A stretch of DNA of 64,000 nucleotides. Origin: JBBQZU01 sp041749535. Its GTDB lineage: Bacteria > Bacteroidota > Bacteroidia > Flavobacteriales_D > Cryomorphaceae. A program made the position numbers and the translations under genes. The DNA lies in the NCBI GenBank assembly GCA_041749535.1, contig JBGTBE010000088.1:93969-157968 (forward strand). Direction: 5' to 3'. The notes beneath the pieces are model-generated. The model saw nothing but the letters and a program-made list of their open reading frames with translations, had not been told where the DNA came from and ran no database searches. Below are positions 1 to 8,368 of the stretch, piece after piece. Position 1 is the first letter of the stretch; each line of letters opens with the position of its first letter.

Positions 1-1502
1 CAGGAATACCACAGTGTATTAACCCTGGAACTTTACAGCCGGATGCATGGTTTAGCTTCACATCTGTAACCACCGTAATGTATGTGCGCGGATGGGGACT
101 TGGAGACTACGACGCTGCGGTAGAAGTGTATGATGCATGCGGAGGCAATCTTCTCATCTGTCAGAACGATGCACCTGCAGGTGAGCGGGAAATTGTAATC
201 ATTCCAGGCACAACTCCAGGTGATACTTACTACTTCCGTATATACCACGGTGGCATGAATACTCCGGCAACTCAAACTTATACTGCTGCAGTAGCTCACA
301 TTCCATTTGTGAAGCTTCAACAGCAGTACTGTAATGTATTCAACTATACTCCAGCGAGTGTAATTGCAACAGAGTTGCCACCGAACCAATTCTTGCTTGC
401 CAACTTCCAATTTGAGTTTACTGAACTCGAAGCTCCATTCAATACATATGAAATTCTCTCATTGAACGGTACCAATCCAAATTTCCTTATGCAGTGGTTC
501 CCACAGGCAGAGTATGGACGTACCTATTCAGTGAGAACCAGAGCCCGTATGTACCAAGGTCCGAATTGGGGCGATTATGGTGACGCTTGTACCATTGGCT
601 TCTCTGCGACTCCGCTTTTGACCAAGCTTATAGATGCTCAGGCGAACGGATTCTTCAACATGTGCGATGTACTTGAAGCTGATAATGTTCCGGGTGCAAC
701 AATGTACAGGTTCAGATTCGACAATGGATTTGACACTCATATTCTCAACTCTATCAACCGATTCTGCAGGCTGGAAGATGTACCTGGCTTGCAACTTGGT
801 TCACCTTATGCAGTGCGCGTGAGAACGATGAGCCAAGGCACCTTTACACCTTTCGGTCCATGGAGACTCATAGCCATGAATAACTTCGTGGTGCCAACAG
901 GAGTCGACGCTGATATTACCCCTTGTGGTGCTACATACCCACTAAGCACAGTAATAAGTGCAATAGAGATTTGTGCAGCTGAGTTCTACACTTTCCGATT
1001 TACAAATATCACCGATGCGAACCAGCCAGACTTGTTCTACACGCGTGATGACGGTTTGAGAACAATTCAACTCAACTGGGTAACTGGTTTGATACCTGGT
1101 CACACCTATGCCGTTCAGGTACTCGGTGGTTCTGGAGGTCTAGTAGGAACATACAGCTCTTCATGCAGTATTACCATACAAGGACCCGGAATTGTAGGTG
1201 GCTCAGGACTGGTTAATTCAACGCTGACTGACGCAATCTCCGAACTTAGTCTGTATCCAAACCCTACCAATGGTGGTGAGGTAATGTTGGGAATCAACAA
1301 CCTTGATGAATCTCAGCAAGAAGTTCTGATAGAAGTGTACGATCTTTTCGGTAAGAAAGTGCATAGCCAATTATTCGGAACCTACGGATCGAATATGAAT
1401 GTGTCTCTTCAGTTCCATCAACCTTTAGCAAAAGGCTTGTACACAGTAAATGTGTTTCTGGATGAAGTTCCAATTGGAGCCAAGAAGTTGGTTGTACAGT
1501 AA
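1..1502 (+). CDS. T9SS type A sorting domain surface protein (5' partial)
   Basis: The reading frame is open to the left edge (in frame from base 3), so the N-terminus and signal peptide are missing; about 500 residues are visible. The first part resembles a bacterial pre-peptidase C-terminal (PPC-like) beta-sandwich. Three related repeats of roughly 95 residues follow, each with an aromatic YRF/YTFRF strand and a PG-x-Y-x-V-x-V strand, fibronectin-III-like in character. The C-terminal 80 residues, starting at the SLYPNPTNGG motif and ending in KKLVVQ, are a type A T9SS sorting domain (Por secretion tail). It is therefore expected to be exported by Sec and then to the cell surface by T9SS. 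The ligand or enzyme activity cannot be told from the visible part. A strong terminator follows the stop codon. Confidence 0.85.
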   Translation, partial: GIPQCINPGTLQPDAWFSFTSVTTVMYVRGWGLGDYDAAVEVYDACGGNLLICQNDAPAGEREIVIIPGTTPGDTYYFRIYHGGMNTPATQTYTAAVAHIPFVKLQQQYCNVFNYTPASVIATELPPNQFLLANFQFEFTELEAPFNTYEILSLNGTNPNFLMQWFPQAEYGRTYSVRTRARMYQGPNWGDYGDACTIGFSATPLLTKLIDAQANGFFNMCDVLEADNVPGATMYRFRFDNGFDTHILNSINRFCRLEDVPGLQLGSPYAVRVRTMSQGTFTPFGPWRLIAMNNFVVPTGVDADITPCGATYPLSTVISAIEICAAEFYTFRFTNITDANQPDLFYTRDDGLRTIQLNWVTGLIPGHTYAVQVLGGSGGLVGTYSSSCSITIQGPGIVGGSGLVNSTLTDAISELSLYPNPTNGGEVMLGINNLDESQQEVLIEVYDLFGKKVHSQLFGTYGSNMNVSLQFHQPLAKGLYTVNVFLDEVPIGAKKLVVQ

Positions 1503-1525
1503 TAGTTAATCTGCAATCAAATAAT

Positions 1526-1556
1526 CCCCCGGTGCGTGCATCGGGGGGTTTTTTGT
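1526..1556 (+). terminator. Intrinsic terminator after T9SS cargo gene
   Basis: CCCCCGGTG at 1526-1534 pairs with CATCGGGGG at 1539-1547 (one G-T pair) around a four-base loop, followed by a T-rich tail up to 1559. It lies 24 bases after the stop codon. Confidence 0.85.
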
Positions 1557-1780
1557 TTTAAGGTCCAACAAGCGAAGCTAATTCATCATTTTTCAATGAG
1601 TCATTGATACCGTATTTGATATCGGCCCTATTCGTAGCAATTTGCGAAATTTACAACGCTTCAAATGGAGACTTGAATATGAATATTTGGATTAGGAAAG
1701 TTCACTTTAATTGCGACTTTTGAGAAGTAACCATCATTCCTGGCTAAACCAATGTATGCAATGCAATGTTTTAGAATCAA

Positions 1781-2683
1781 ATGCTGAAAATAGCCTGGAA
1801 CGAAAACTTCTGTCATTCTCTGCCACAGGGGCACCGATTTCCAATGCTGAAGTACCAATTGCTACCTCAGCAGTTGCTTCATGAGGGAACCATTACTTCA
1901 ATCAATATATTTGAACCAAGGCTTGCTACCGAGAATGAAGTAATTGCCATTCACGATCAGGCGTATTTCAGAAAACTGACAACATTACAACTGAACCGGA
2001 ACGAAGTGCGTGCATCCGGTTTTCCATTGAGCAAAGCCCTTGTGACGCGTGAGCTCTATATTATCGGTGGCACAAAACAAGCAGTAGATTTTGCTTTGAA
2101 ATATGGAGTAGCTGGAAATATTGCGGGTGGAACCCACCACGCATTTCGAGACCGGGCCGAAGGATTCTGTCTGCTCAATGATATTGCAGTTGCATCGGCC
2201 TACGCAAAAACTTATTGCGGTGTGAAGAAAATACTCGTAATTGATCTTGATGTGCATCAGGGAAACGGGACCGCCAAAATTTTTGAAAATGATACTTCTG
2301 TATTCACCTTTAGCATGCACGGCGCAAAAAACTACCCACTGCGAAAAGAGCGTTCAGACCTTGACATAGCGTTGCCTGATGGAACAGGTGACGCTGCCTA
2401 CCTTAAAATATTGGGTGAATATCTACCAAAGCTCATTGAAGAAACAGAGCCTGACTTAATTTTTTACCAGGCAGGTGTAGACGTGCTGGCCACTGACAAG
2501 TTGGGGCGGCTAGACCTGAGTTTGGAGGGTTGTCGTCAAAGAGATAAAATGGTGTTTCGAAATGCTTTCATAAACAAAATTCCAATTGTGTTCAATATGG
2601 GAGGCGGATATTCGGAAAAGCTCTCCATTATTACCGAAGCGCATTCCAACACCTTCAGGGTGGCACAGGAGATCTTCTATTAA
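1781..2683 (+). CDS. Histone deacetylase family protein (AcuC/HDAC-like hydrolase)
   Basis: 300 residues, a single arginase/deacetylase-fold domain of normal length for bacterial class II-like deacetylases. Visible motifs: GGTHHA (116-121, paired His for catalysis), DLDVHQGNGT (155-164, with D157 and H159 as expected zinc ligands), FSMHG (177-181), AGVDVLATDKLGRL (231-244, with D239 as the expected second zinc Asp) and NMGGGYS near the C-terminus. It likely removes acetyl or a related acyl group from lysine or a small amine in the cytoplasm; the substrate cannot be predicted. The ATG at 1781 gives the usual short N-terminus leading into HRFPM. It stands alone, converging on the next gene with only 5 bases between the stops. 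Confidence 0.9.
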   Translation: MLKIAWNENFCHSLPQGHRFPMLKYQLLPQQLLHEGTITSINIFEPRLATENEVIAIHDQAYFRKLTTLQLNRNEVRASGFPLSKALVTRELYIIGGTKQAVDFALKYGVAGNIAGGTHHAFRDRAEGFCLLNDIAVASAYAKTYCGVKKILVIDLDVHQGNGTAKIFENDTSVFTFSMHGAKNYPLRKERSDLDIALPDGTGDAAYLKILGEYLPKLIEETEPDLIFYQAGVDVLATDKLGRLDLSLEGCRQRDKMVFRNAFINKIPIVFNMGGGYSEKLSIITEAHSNTFRVAQEIFY

Positions 2684-2688
2684 GATCG

Positions 2689-3252
2689 TTACTCTACTTT
2701 CAAGATACGCTGACAGTCTTTTCGAATCTGTCGCAGAGCAATATCTGTAGGCAGGTTTTCTACCCTCGAAGCAGCTTCAAATATCTTTCGACTTAAATCT
2801 ATGCCTGTAGAATTATCCCTCATGGTTTCACCCATTTTGCTAATGAAGGTTACCATTTCCGTATTCGCTTCTTTGATAAGTTTCCATGCAGGATCTGTAA
2901 GGTATACTTGCTGGGAAAGATTGTGATCGAACTCTTCCCTTATGGCCCGAAGCATCTCGGTTTGTAGCATTTTTGCACTCATACCATTTTGGTGTAGCCG
3001 CATTACGAGCCTATCAGGAGAAATCCGTTCCAAATAAAGAGCGAATCTTTCGGCTGCTTGTAACTCTAGCTGCGCCAATTGAAAAGCCTTACCATCCTTG
3101 TCGACATGGTGCGTAATAGATGGCATACTCACCTGCCGATTGGTATCTCTTCGCTCAATGAAGCGCATGCCTTCATGAAAAATATAAAGACTTGCCCCAA
3201 CAACAATCAACACAGGCAATATCCCGATCAAAATTGATATGAAATCTTGCAT
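2689..3252 (-). CDS. Conserved membrane-anchored protein (DUF7935-like)
   Basis: 187 residues from the ATG at 3252; a longer frame to 3366 would run into the preceding gene and lacks a plausible start. Residues 1-25 form a single hydrophobic segment (ISILIGILPVLIVVGASLYIF), followed by a soluble, helix-rich cytoplasmic domain. The stretch with LQAAERFALYLERISP-x-LVMRL resembles a small Bacteroidota-specific family that I know only as a domain of unknown function; the DUF7935 assignment is from memory. It sits 50 bases downstream of the muramidase gene on the same strand, so co-transcription is likely. No function is proposed. Confidence 0.7.
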   Translation of the reverse strand: MQDFISILIGILPVLIVVGASLYIFHEGMRFIERRDTNRQVSMPSITHHVDKDGKAFQLAQLELQAAERFALYLERISPDRLVMRLHQNGMSAKMLQTEMLRAIREEFDHNLSQQVYLTDPAWKLIKEANTEMVTFISKMGETMRDNSTGIDLSRKIFEAASRVENLPTDIALRQIRKDCQRILKVE

Positions 3253-3302
3253 AATTCTCAGGTTTAATTCTATTACGAACGTGAATATGTTTGGTTCATT
3301 AT

Positions 3303-4541
3303 TTAAGGTTTGTAAATGAGATATTGGGTGCGCATTGTAGAGAAAGCCTCTAGGTCCTTCTTCCAACTTTCGCGTATGAATACCTCATCCTTACCTGCTG
3401 TGATATACTGCCTTAACTGGTCATTGCCAGCCAAAAGATCAAAAAATCCTGATTTCAGAAAAAATTTTGATGCATCGCCAGTTTCTGAATACATGCGAAG
3501 CAGGTATGAAAGGTTGATGCGATCAGGTACTCCTTCAGTGGAAATGGTAGAGCGTAGGTCGTAACCCCTGCAAAGCTTATTCTCATGAGGAGGAGAAGTT
3601 GAAGCTCCTATTATCGATTTAGGTGTGAAAGTGAAAGAGCCCAGTTTGTTGGTTGGCTCACCCATAATTTCGAAGGGTGAATCTGTCCCCCTGCCAACAC
3701 TCACTACGGTGCCTTCGAAAAAACACAATGAAGGATATAGATAAATGGATTGCATGGATTGCAAATTCGGAGATGGACCTGTGATGATATCGCACTTTGT
3801 TGATCTCGTATAATTTGAGCACGGTATAACCTGAAGATTTGCTTTCACACCACCTTTGAGCCAACCTTCTCCATTGATCATTTGCGCGTACTCTCCTATT
3901 GTCATTCCATAAACTATTGGGACAGGATGTAAGCCTACAAACGATGTGAAGGAGGTATCAAGCACCGGACCATCAACATAGTGAATATTTGGGTTTGGCC
4001 TGTCCAAAACCACAACGGGTACACCTGCTTCGGCACAAGCTTCCATGACATAATGCAGTGTAGACAAATAAGTGTAGAAGCGTGCTCCAACATCCTGAAT
4101 ATCGAAGAGCACAGCATCTATATTTTTCAGGCTTGTCGGAGATGGCTTTTTTGATTTTCCATAGAGCGATATTACCTGCAATCCTGTGCGCTTATCGGTC
4201 TCATCCTGAATTCTAGCACCATCGGCATGGTTGCCTCTAAATCCGTGTTCAGGCGCAAAAACACTTACCACCTGTACACCCGCACTTAAAAGGGTATCTA
4301 CAAGATGTACGCCCTCAATTGTACTCGTATGGTTGGCAACGATCACTACCCTTCTATCCTTCCACTCACCCATCATTTCCATAAAGGTGTAGATACCCGG
4401 AAGCACTTTTGTTGGTTTAAGTATGTTTGTTTCAAGTTCCAGTTCCTCCTTTTCTTGGGCAACAGGCTCTTTTGCTGATTGAAGGGTACATGCCAGCATA
4501 CATGTGTGGATGGTAGTCAGAAATAAGGCAGCTATTTTCAT
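3303..4541 (-). CDS. NamZ-type exo-beta-N-acetylmuramidase (DUF1343, GH171), probable lipoprotein
   Basis: 412 residues. The N-terminus is a signal peptide ending in MLAC (lipobox-like, Cys18), suggesting a lipoprotein acting in the periplasm or outer membrane. DUF1343 hallmarks are in order: VANHTS, a FAPEHGFRG motif, an ALFDIQDVGARFYTY-like block, VVLDRPNP, GPSPNLQS and SVGRGTDSPFE. In this family, exemplified by Bacillus subtilis and Tannerella NamZ, the enzyme cleaves terminal N-acetylmuramic acid from peptidoglycan fragments, supporting wall recycling. The start at 4541 is 18 bases from the divergent FtsX-type gene, so both promoters must share or overlap the two coding ends. Confidence 0.85.
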   Translation of the reverse strand: MKIAALFLTTIHTCMLACTLQSAKEPVAQEKEELELETNILKPTKVLPGIYTFMEMMGEWKDRRVVIVANHTSTIEGVHLVDTLLSAGVQVVSVFAPEHGFRGNHADGARIQDETDKRTGLQVISLYGKSKKPSPTSLKNIDAVLFDIQDVGARFYTYLSTLHYVMEACAEAGVPVVVLDRPNPNIHYVDGPVLDTSFTSFVGLHPVPIVYGMTIGEYAQMINGEGWLKGGVKANLQVIPCSNYTRSTKCDIITGPSPNLQSMQSIYLYPSLCFFEGTVVSVGRGTDSPFEIMGEPTNKLGSFTFTPKSIIGASTSPPHENKLCRGYDLRSTISTEGVPDRINLSYLLRMYSETGDASKFFLKSGFFDLLAGNDQLRQYITAGKDEVFIRESWKKDLEAFSTMRTQYLIYKP

Positions 4542-4559
4542 ACTTTTACGACAACCGGA

Positions 4560-6107
4560 ATGGCTTCCGATTCTTTTGCTAAGGAATTGAACACACCACT
4601 TTACATTGCAAAGCGATTAATAACACGCGAAAGTACCGAAAAGGGGCTATCCAAACCCATTGTGCGCATAGCAGCTATTGGAATCGCATTGGGAGTAGCG
4701 GTTATGATGATGGCCGTAGGCATTGTTACAGGATTCCAGGAAGAAATTCGCGAAAAGGTAATTGGCTTTGGGTCGCACATTCAAATTACAAACTTTGGAA
4801 ATCAGGAACGGTACAATGACCCGAAGCTTGAGATTGCACAGGATTTTTATCCAAGCCTTGATACCCTCAAAGAAGTAGAAAGCATTAGCGTATTTGCTTT
4901 GAAGCAGGGCATGGTTCAAACTGAAGAAAATATTCAGGGGGTTTTCATCAAAGGAGTTGCACCGGACTGCGACTGGTCATTTATCCAATCACACTTGGAA
5001 TCTGGTAGGATTCTAGCGCTATCATCCAATGCCACTTCTGATGAAATTCTCATTTCATCCTATCTGGCTGGCAGACTCGGGCTGGCCCTTAACGACATGG
5101 TGACTGTATATTTTCCAAACGCCAAGAAAGGCCTAAGTCAGAGAAGACTTAAAATTATAGGACTGTTCAACACAGGCCTTCGAGACCTTGACGCCCAATT
5201 TCTCTTTGTGGATATTGGAGTGCTTCGGAAAGTGAATCAGTGGGGACTCGATGCGCAGCTCCTGCTTTCATCTTGCAACGAGGGTATGGTTACCCTGGAA
5301 GCGCGTGGCTTTGGCGGAGATGGAGACCATAGATACACTTGGAGTGTAGATTCTTTGCGGGGTGAGGGTCCACATGAATTTTCGATTCAGAGCGATACGA
5401 CCATATACGTGGTATTGCGCGACAGAAGCAACACGATTCCCGATACAGCTTGGTTCACAGTGTCATTATCAGGAATAGATGCGTCCCATTGCCCTGATAC
5501 AACTGAGTATAACATTTATACATCAGGTGGAAGTGGTAAATACTATACTGGTGGATTTGATGTAAGACTTGCCAAATATGAAGAGATGGATCGTATGGAA
5601 GAGTTTGTATACAAGCATCTCAACTATAATTTACGCACTACCACCATCACACAGCGCTCACCAGAAATATTCAATTGGCTCGAAATGCTCGATCTCAATA
5701 CTGCAATTATAATAGTCCTAATGATTCTGATTTCTGTGATAAACATGACTTCAGCATTGCTAATTCTCATTATGGAACGCATATCGATGATTGGAATTCT
5801 TAGAGCAATGGGTGCCACATCATGGATGGTACAAAAAGTATTTCTCGTGCAGGCCGTGTATATCATTGGCATTGGCATGGTTGCAGGTAATATTCTAGGC
5901 ATAGGTACAGCTTTGCTACAACGTGAATTTGGGTTTCTAAAATTGGACCCTGAAAACTATTATGTATCTGAAGTACCGGTACTGATCAACACAGAACATA
6001 TTCTCCTGTTAAATGCGGGAACATTGGTCATCTGTGTGCTACTATTGCTTATTCCTTCCCTTACCGTGAATCAAATACAGCCAGCCAAAGCCATACGCTT
6101 CGATTAA
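4560..6107 (+). CDS. FtsX/LolE-type ABC transporter permease with extra periplasmic domain
   Basis: 515 residues. Architecture of a MacB/LolC/LolE-type permease: first membrane helix at about 35-57 (IAAIGIALGVAVMMMAVG), a periplasmic domain, then three helices at about 385-410, 435-460 and 480-505. The family couples an ATP-binding subunit to lipoprotein release or envelope remodelling; no ATPase gene is adjacent. Residues about 231-332 are an extra segment compared with the usual family, starting soon after VNQWG and ending before GGFDVRL. It contains a beta-rich, PKD/Ig-like piece (RYTWSVDSL, TAWFTVSL). Apart from this insert the protein has normal order and length. It is divergent from the NamZ gene and followed by a separately promoted CBS-type gene. 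Confidence 0.85.
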   Translation: MASDSFAKELNTPLYIAKRLITRESTEKGLSKPIVRIAAIGIALGVAVMMMAVGIVTGFQEEIREKVIGFGSHIQITNFGNQERYNDPKLEIAQDFYPSLDTLKEVESISVFALKQGMVQTEENIQGVFIKGVAPDCDWSFIQSHLESGRILALSSNATSDEILISSYLAGRLGLALNDMVTVYFPNAKKGLSQRRLKIIGLFNTGLRDLDAQFLFVDIGVLRKVNQWGLDAQLLLSSCNEGMVTLEARGFGGDGDHRYTWSVDSLRGEGPHEFSIQSDTTIYVVLRDRSNTIPDTAWFTVSLSGIDASHCPDTTEYNIYTSGGSGKYYTGGFDVRLAKYEEMDRMEEFVYKHLNYNLRTTTITQRSPEIFNWLEMLDLNTAIIIVLMILISVINMTSALLILIMERISMIGILRAMGATSWMVQKVFLVQAVYIIGIGMVAGNILGIGTALLQREFGFLKLDPENYYVSEVPVLINTEHILLLNAGTLVICVLLLLIPSLTVNQIQPAKAIRFD

Positions 6108-6114
6108 ATTGGGC

Positions 6115-6122
6115 TACCTTTG
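6115..6122 (+). promoter_or_regulatory. Bacteroidota -7 promoter element for the CBS-type gene
   Basis: TACCTTTG fits the TAnnTTTG consensus of Bacteroidota sigma-ABfr promoters. It lies 18 bases before the ATG at 6141. No clear -33 TTG at the usual distance. It argues against a TTG start at 6120, which overlaps the element itself. Confidence 0.5.
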
Positions 6123-6140
6123 CAGCAAATTTTTTTGACC

Positions 6141-7511
6141 ATGGCATTCCGCAGACCATACAACAACATACTTGAAACCATAGGTGATACGCCAATGGTG
6201 AGAATGAACCGAATTTGCCGCCACATTCCTGCGCAGATCTTCGCAAAGGTTGAGTACTTCAATCCCGGCCACAGCACCAAGGACCGTATGGCGCTGCGAA
6301 TGATTGAAGACGCAGAAAAAGCAGGAAAGCTAAAACCGGGTGGCACCGTGATAGAATGTACATCCGGAAATACAGGCATGGGTCTCGCCCTTGCGTGTAT
6401 TGTAAAAGGATACAAACTTATATGCACCCTAAGTGACAAGCAGAGTAAAGAAAAAATGGACATTCTGCGGGCTATGGGCGCTGAGGTACACGTATGCCCT
6501 ACAAATGTTGCACCCGAACATCCAGACTCTTACTACTCCGTTGCGTCAAGGCTGAATAAAGAGATACCTAACTCTTACTACCCATACCAGTATGACAATC
6601 TGAGCAACCGGCAGGCACACTACGATACTACAGGACCGGAGATATGGGAACAAACCGATGGCAAAATCACACATTTTGTAGTGGGCGTAGGAACCGGAGG
6701 CACAGTTTCGGGCGTTGCCAAATACCTGAAGGAGAAAAATCCAAATGTGAAAATATGGGGTGCAGATACGTATGGCTCGGTATTTAAAAAATACCATGAA
6801 ACAGGTGTTTTCGATGAAAGTGAAATATACTCCTACATTACCGAAGGCATTGGTGAAGACATTCTGCCTAAGAATGTAGAGTTCTCTCTTATTGATCATT
6901 TCGAGAAGGTAACTGATAGGGATGGCGCGCTTTATACGCGAGATCTTGCGCGCAAAGAAGGGCTATTTTTAGGCTATTCAGCAGGTTCTGCGTATGCCGT
7001 CATAGAGCAAATGAAAGAGCACTTGACGAAAGATGATGTGGTTGTAGTTCTATTTCATGATCATGGCTCACGCTATGTCGGCAAAGTGTTCAACGATGAC
7101 TGGATGCGGGATCGTGGCTTTCTAAATGAGCGAAACAAATCAGCACTGGATCTTGTGAACAGGCATATAGACAAGCCTTTAATTACCATATCAGCTGATG
7201 AACTGATTAGCACTGCAGTGCAAAAATTGAAGAAATTCGAAATTTCTCAAATACCAGTAGTAAGCAACGGCAAGTTTGTTGGTTCTTTGGATGAGCGGCA
7301 TGTTTTTGACCTGATTGTGCGAGGAGAACGTGTGGATCAAACACAGGTTAGAGATGTGATGGGTGCTCCTTTTCCTATCGTGGATAGTCAGGAAGACTTG
7401 CAAAGTGTAATCCGTCATGTAGATAAAAACACACCTGCAGTTATTGTGCGCATCGATGATGGGAAATACCATATAATAACAAGGCACGATCTCATTGCGG
7501 CACTGCATTAA
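6141..7511 (+). CDS. Cystathionine beta-synthase-type PLP enzyme with C-terminal CBS domain pair
   Basis: 456 residues from the ATG at 6141. The N-terminal 320 residues are a fold-type II PLP enzyme (cysteine synthase/cystathionine beta-synthase family). PLP lysine is K47 in HSTKDR, the substrate-binding loop is TSGNTGMG (74-81), and the phosphate-binding loop is VGTGGTVSG. The C-terminal 110 residues, after an HDDW-like spacer, hold two CBS motifs (ISADELISTAVQKL; VRDVMGAPFPIV), which bind adenosyl ligands in relatives. Likely reaction: condensation of serine (or O-acetylserine) with homocysteine or sulfide in the cytoplasm; choosing between the two is inference. The stop codon overlaps the next gene's ATG (TAATG), so translation is probably coupled. 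Confidence 0.85.
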   Translation: MAFRRPYNNILETIGDTPMVRMNRICRHIPAQIFAKVEYFNPGHSTKDRMALRMIEDAEKAGKLKPGGTVIECTSGNTGMGLALACIVKGYKLICTLSDKQSKEKMDILRAMGAEVHVCPTNVAPEHPDSYYSVASRLNKEIPNSYYPYQYDNLSNRQAHYDTTGPEIWEQTDGKITHFVVGVGTGGTVSGVAKYLKEKNPNVKIWGADTYGSVFKKYHETGVFDESEIYSYITEGIGEDILPKNVEFSLIDHFEKVTDRDGALYTRDLARKEGLFLGYSAGSAYAVIEQMKEHLTKDDVVVVLFHDHGSRYVGKVFNDDWMRDRGFLNERNKSALDLVNRHIDKPLITISADELISTAVQKLKKFEISQIPVVSNGKFVGSLDERHVFDLIVRGERVDQTQVRDVMGAPFPIVDSQEDLQSVIRHVDKNTPAVIVRIDDGKYHIITRHDLIAALH

Positions 7512-8311
7512 TGCCTCAACATATAGATCAAACCGGGCGCAGGGTCCTTATTCCCGAAAATCCTGTTCGGATTGTTTCACTCGTACCTTCAATCACTGAA
7601 TATCTCGCTGATATTGGACTGGCAGATCATCTCGTAGGCATAACAAAATTCTGTATACATCCTGAGAAGTTACACAATAATGTATTTCAGGTTGGTGGCA
7701 CCAAAGATTTCAAAGTCGAGAAAGTACGACATGTTAAGCCCGATTTGGTTGTAGCGAATAGAGAAGAGAATGACCGAATTCTGATCAATCAAATAGCTGA
7801 GCATTTCCCTGTTTGGGTAAGTCAAATTTCTAATGTAGAAGGTGCATTGGAAATGATGACTGAGCTTGGCAAAATTACCAATCGAAATGCAGAGGCAAGC
7901 AACTGGACCGAGCCAATACTCAAAGCCTATGTGGAGCTCCACCCTCCAGCTCCGGCACAAGCCACAGCATTGTACCTCATTTGGCGAAAGCCATATATGG
8001 CTGCCGGAACTGATACATTTATCAATGATATTCTTAGCAGACTTGGGTTTCAGAACAGCCTGCAATCATTCGGAAAGGCAGGTGAGCGGTATCCCGAATT
8101 ATCTAAGAATGATATTGCCGCTCTGCAGCCGGATTACATTTTTCTTTCATCTGAACCATACCCATTTAAGCAAAAGCACATTGAAGAACTGCAGCAGTTT
8201 GCTCAGAAATCTACCTTATTGGTAGATGGGGAGGCCTTCTCTTGGTATGGATCCCGTATGCTCAAATCATACCCATACTTGATCCAACTAAAAAAAGAAC
8301 TAACCGGTTAA
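7511..8311 (+). CDS. BtuF-like helical-backbone metal/cobalamin receptor, no signal peptide
   Basis: 266 residues. The sequence RIVSLVPSITEYLADIGL near residue 20 and KPDLVVANRE near 80 are typical of the periplasmic-binding-protein class III (BtuF, FhuD) fold. The length matches the mature domain of that family. The protein starts directly with MPQHIDQTGRRV and has no hydrophobic signal peptide, so it is predicted to be cytoplasmic, unlike transport receptors. No ABC permease or ATPase gene is nearby. The gene overlaps the CBS-type gene by one base (TAATG), suggesting a shared role in sulfur or cobalamin metabolism; that link is inference. Confidence 0.75.
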   Translation: MPQHIDQTGRRVLIPENPVRIVSLVPSITEYLADIGLADHLVGITKFCIHPEKLHNNVFQVGGTKDFKVEKVRHVKPDLVVANREENDRILINQIAEHFPVWVSQISNVEGALEMMTELGKITNRNAEASNWTEPILKAYVELHPPAPAQATALYLIWRKPYMAAGTDTFINDILSRLGFQNSLQSFGKAGERYPELSKNDIAALQPDYIFLSSEPYPFKQKHIEELQQFAQKSTLLVDGEAFSWYGSRMLKSYPYLIQLKKELTG

Positions 8312-8344
8312 CACATTATTATCAGTGGTTACATCCTAAACCCA

Positions 8345-8352
8345 TAGTTTTG
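8345..8352 (+). promoter_or_regulatory. Bacteroidota -7 promoter element for the patatin-type gene
   Basis: TAGTTTTG matches TAnnTTTG and ends 16 bases before the ATG at 8369. The -33 element is not clear. It favours the ATG at 8369 over an upstream TTG at 8360. Confidence 0.45.
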
Positions 8353-8368
8353 CCGTTGCTTGAAAGTG

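Noticed and set aside
33..410. 125-residue minus-strand frame at the left edge
   Set aside because: Antisense of the T9SS cargo gene with no recognisable feature.
1503..1780. Possible small gene before the deacetylase gene
   Set aside because: Apart from the terminator I find no frame with family features; a 65-residue minus-strand frame at 1661-1858 overlaps the deacetylase start.
6120..6140. TTG start for the CBS-type enzyme
   Set aside because: The codon lies inside the TACCTTTG promoter element; the ATG at 6141 starts the conserved N-terminus.
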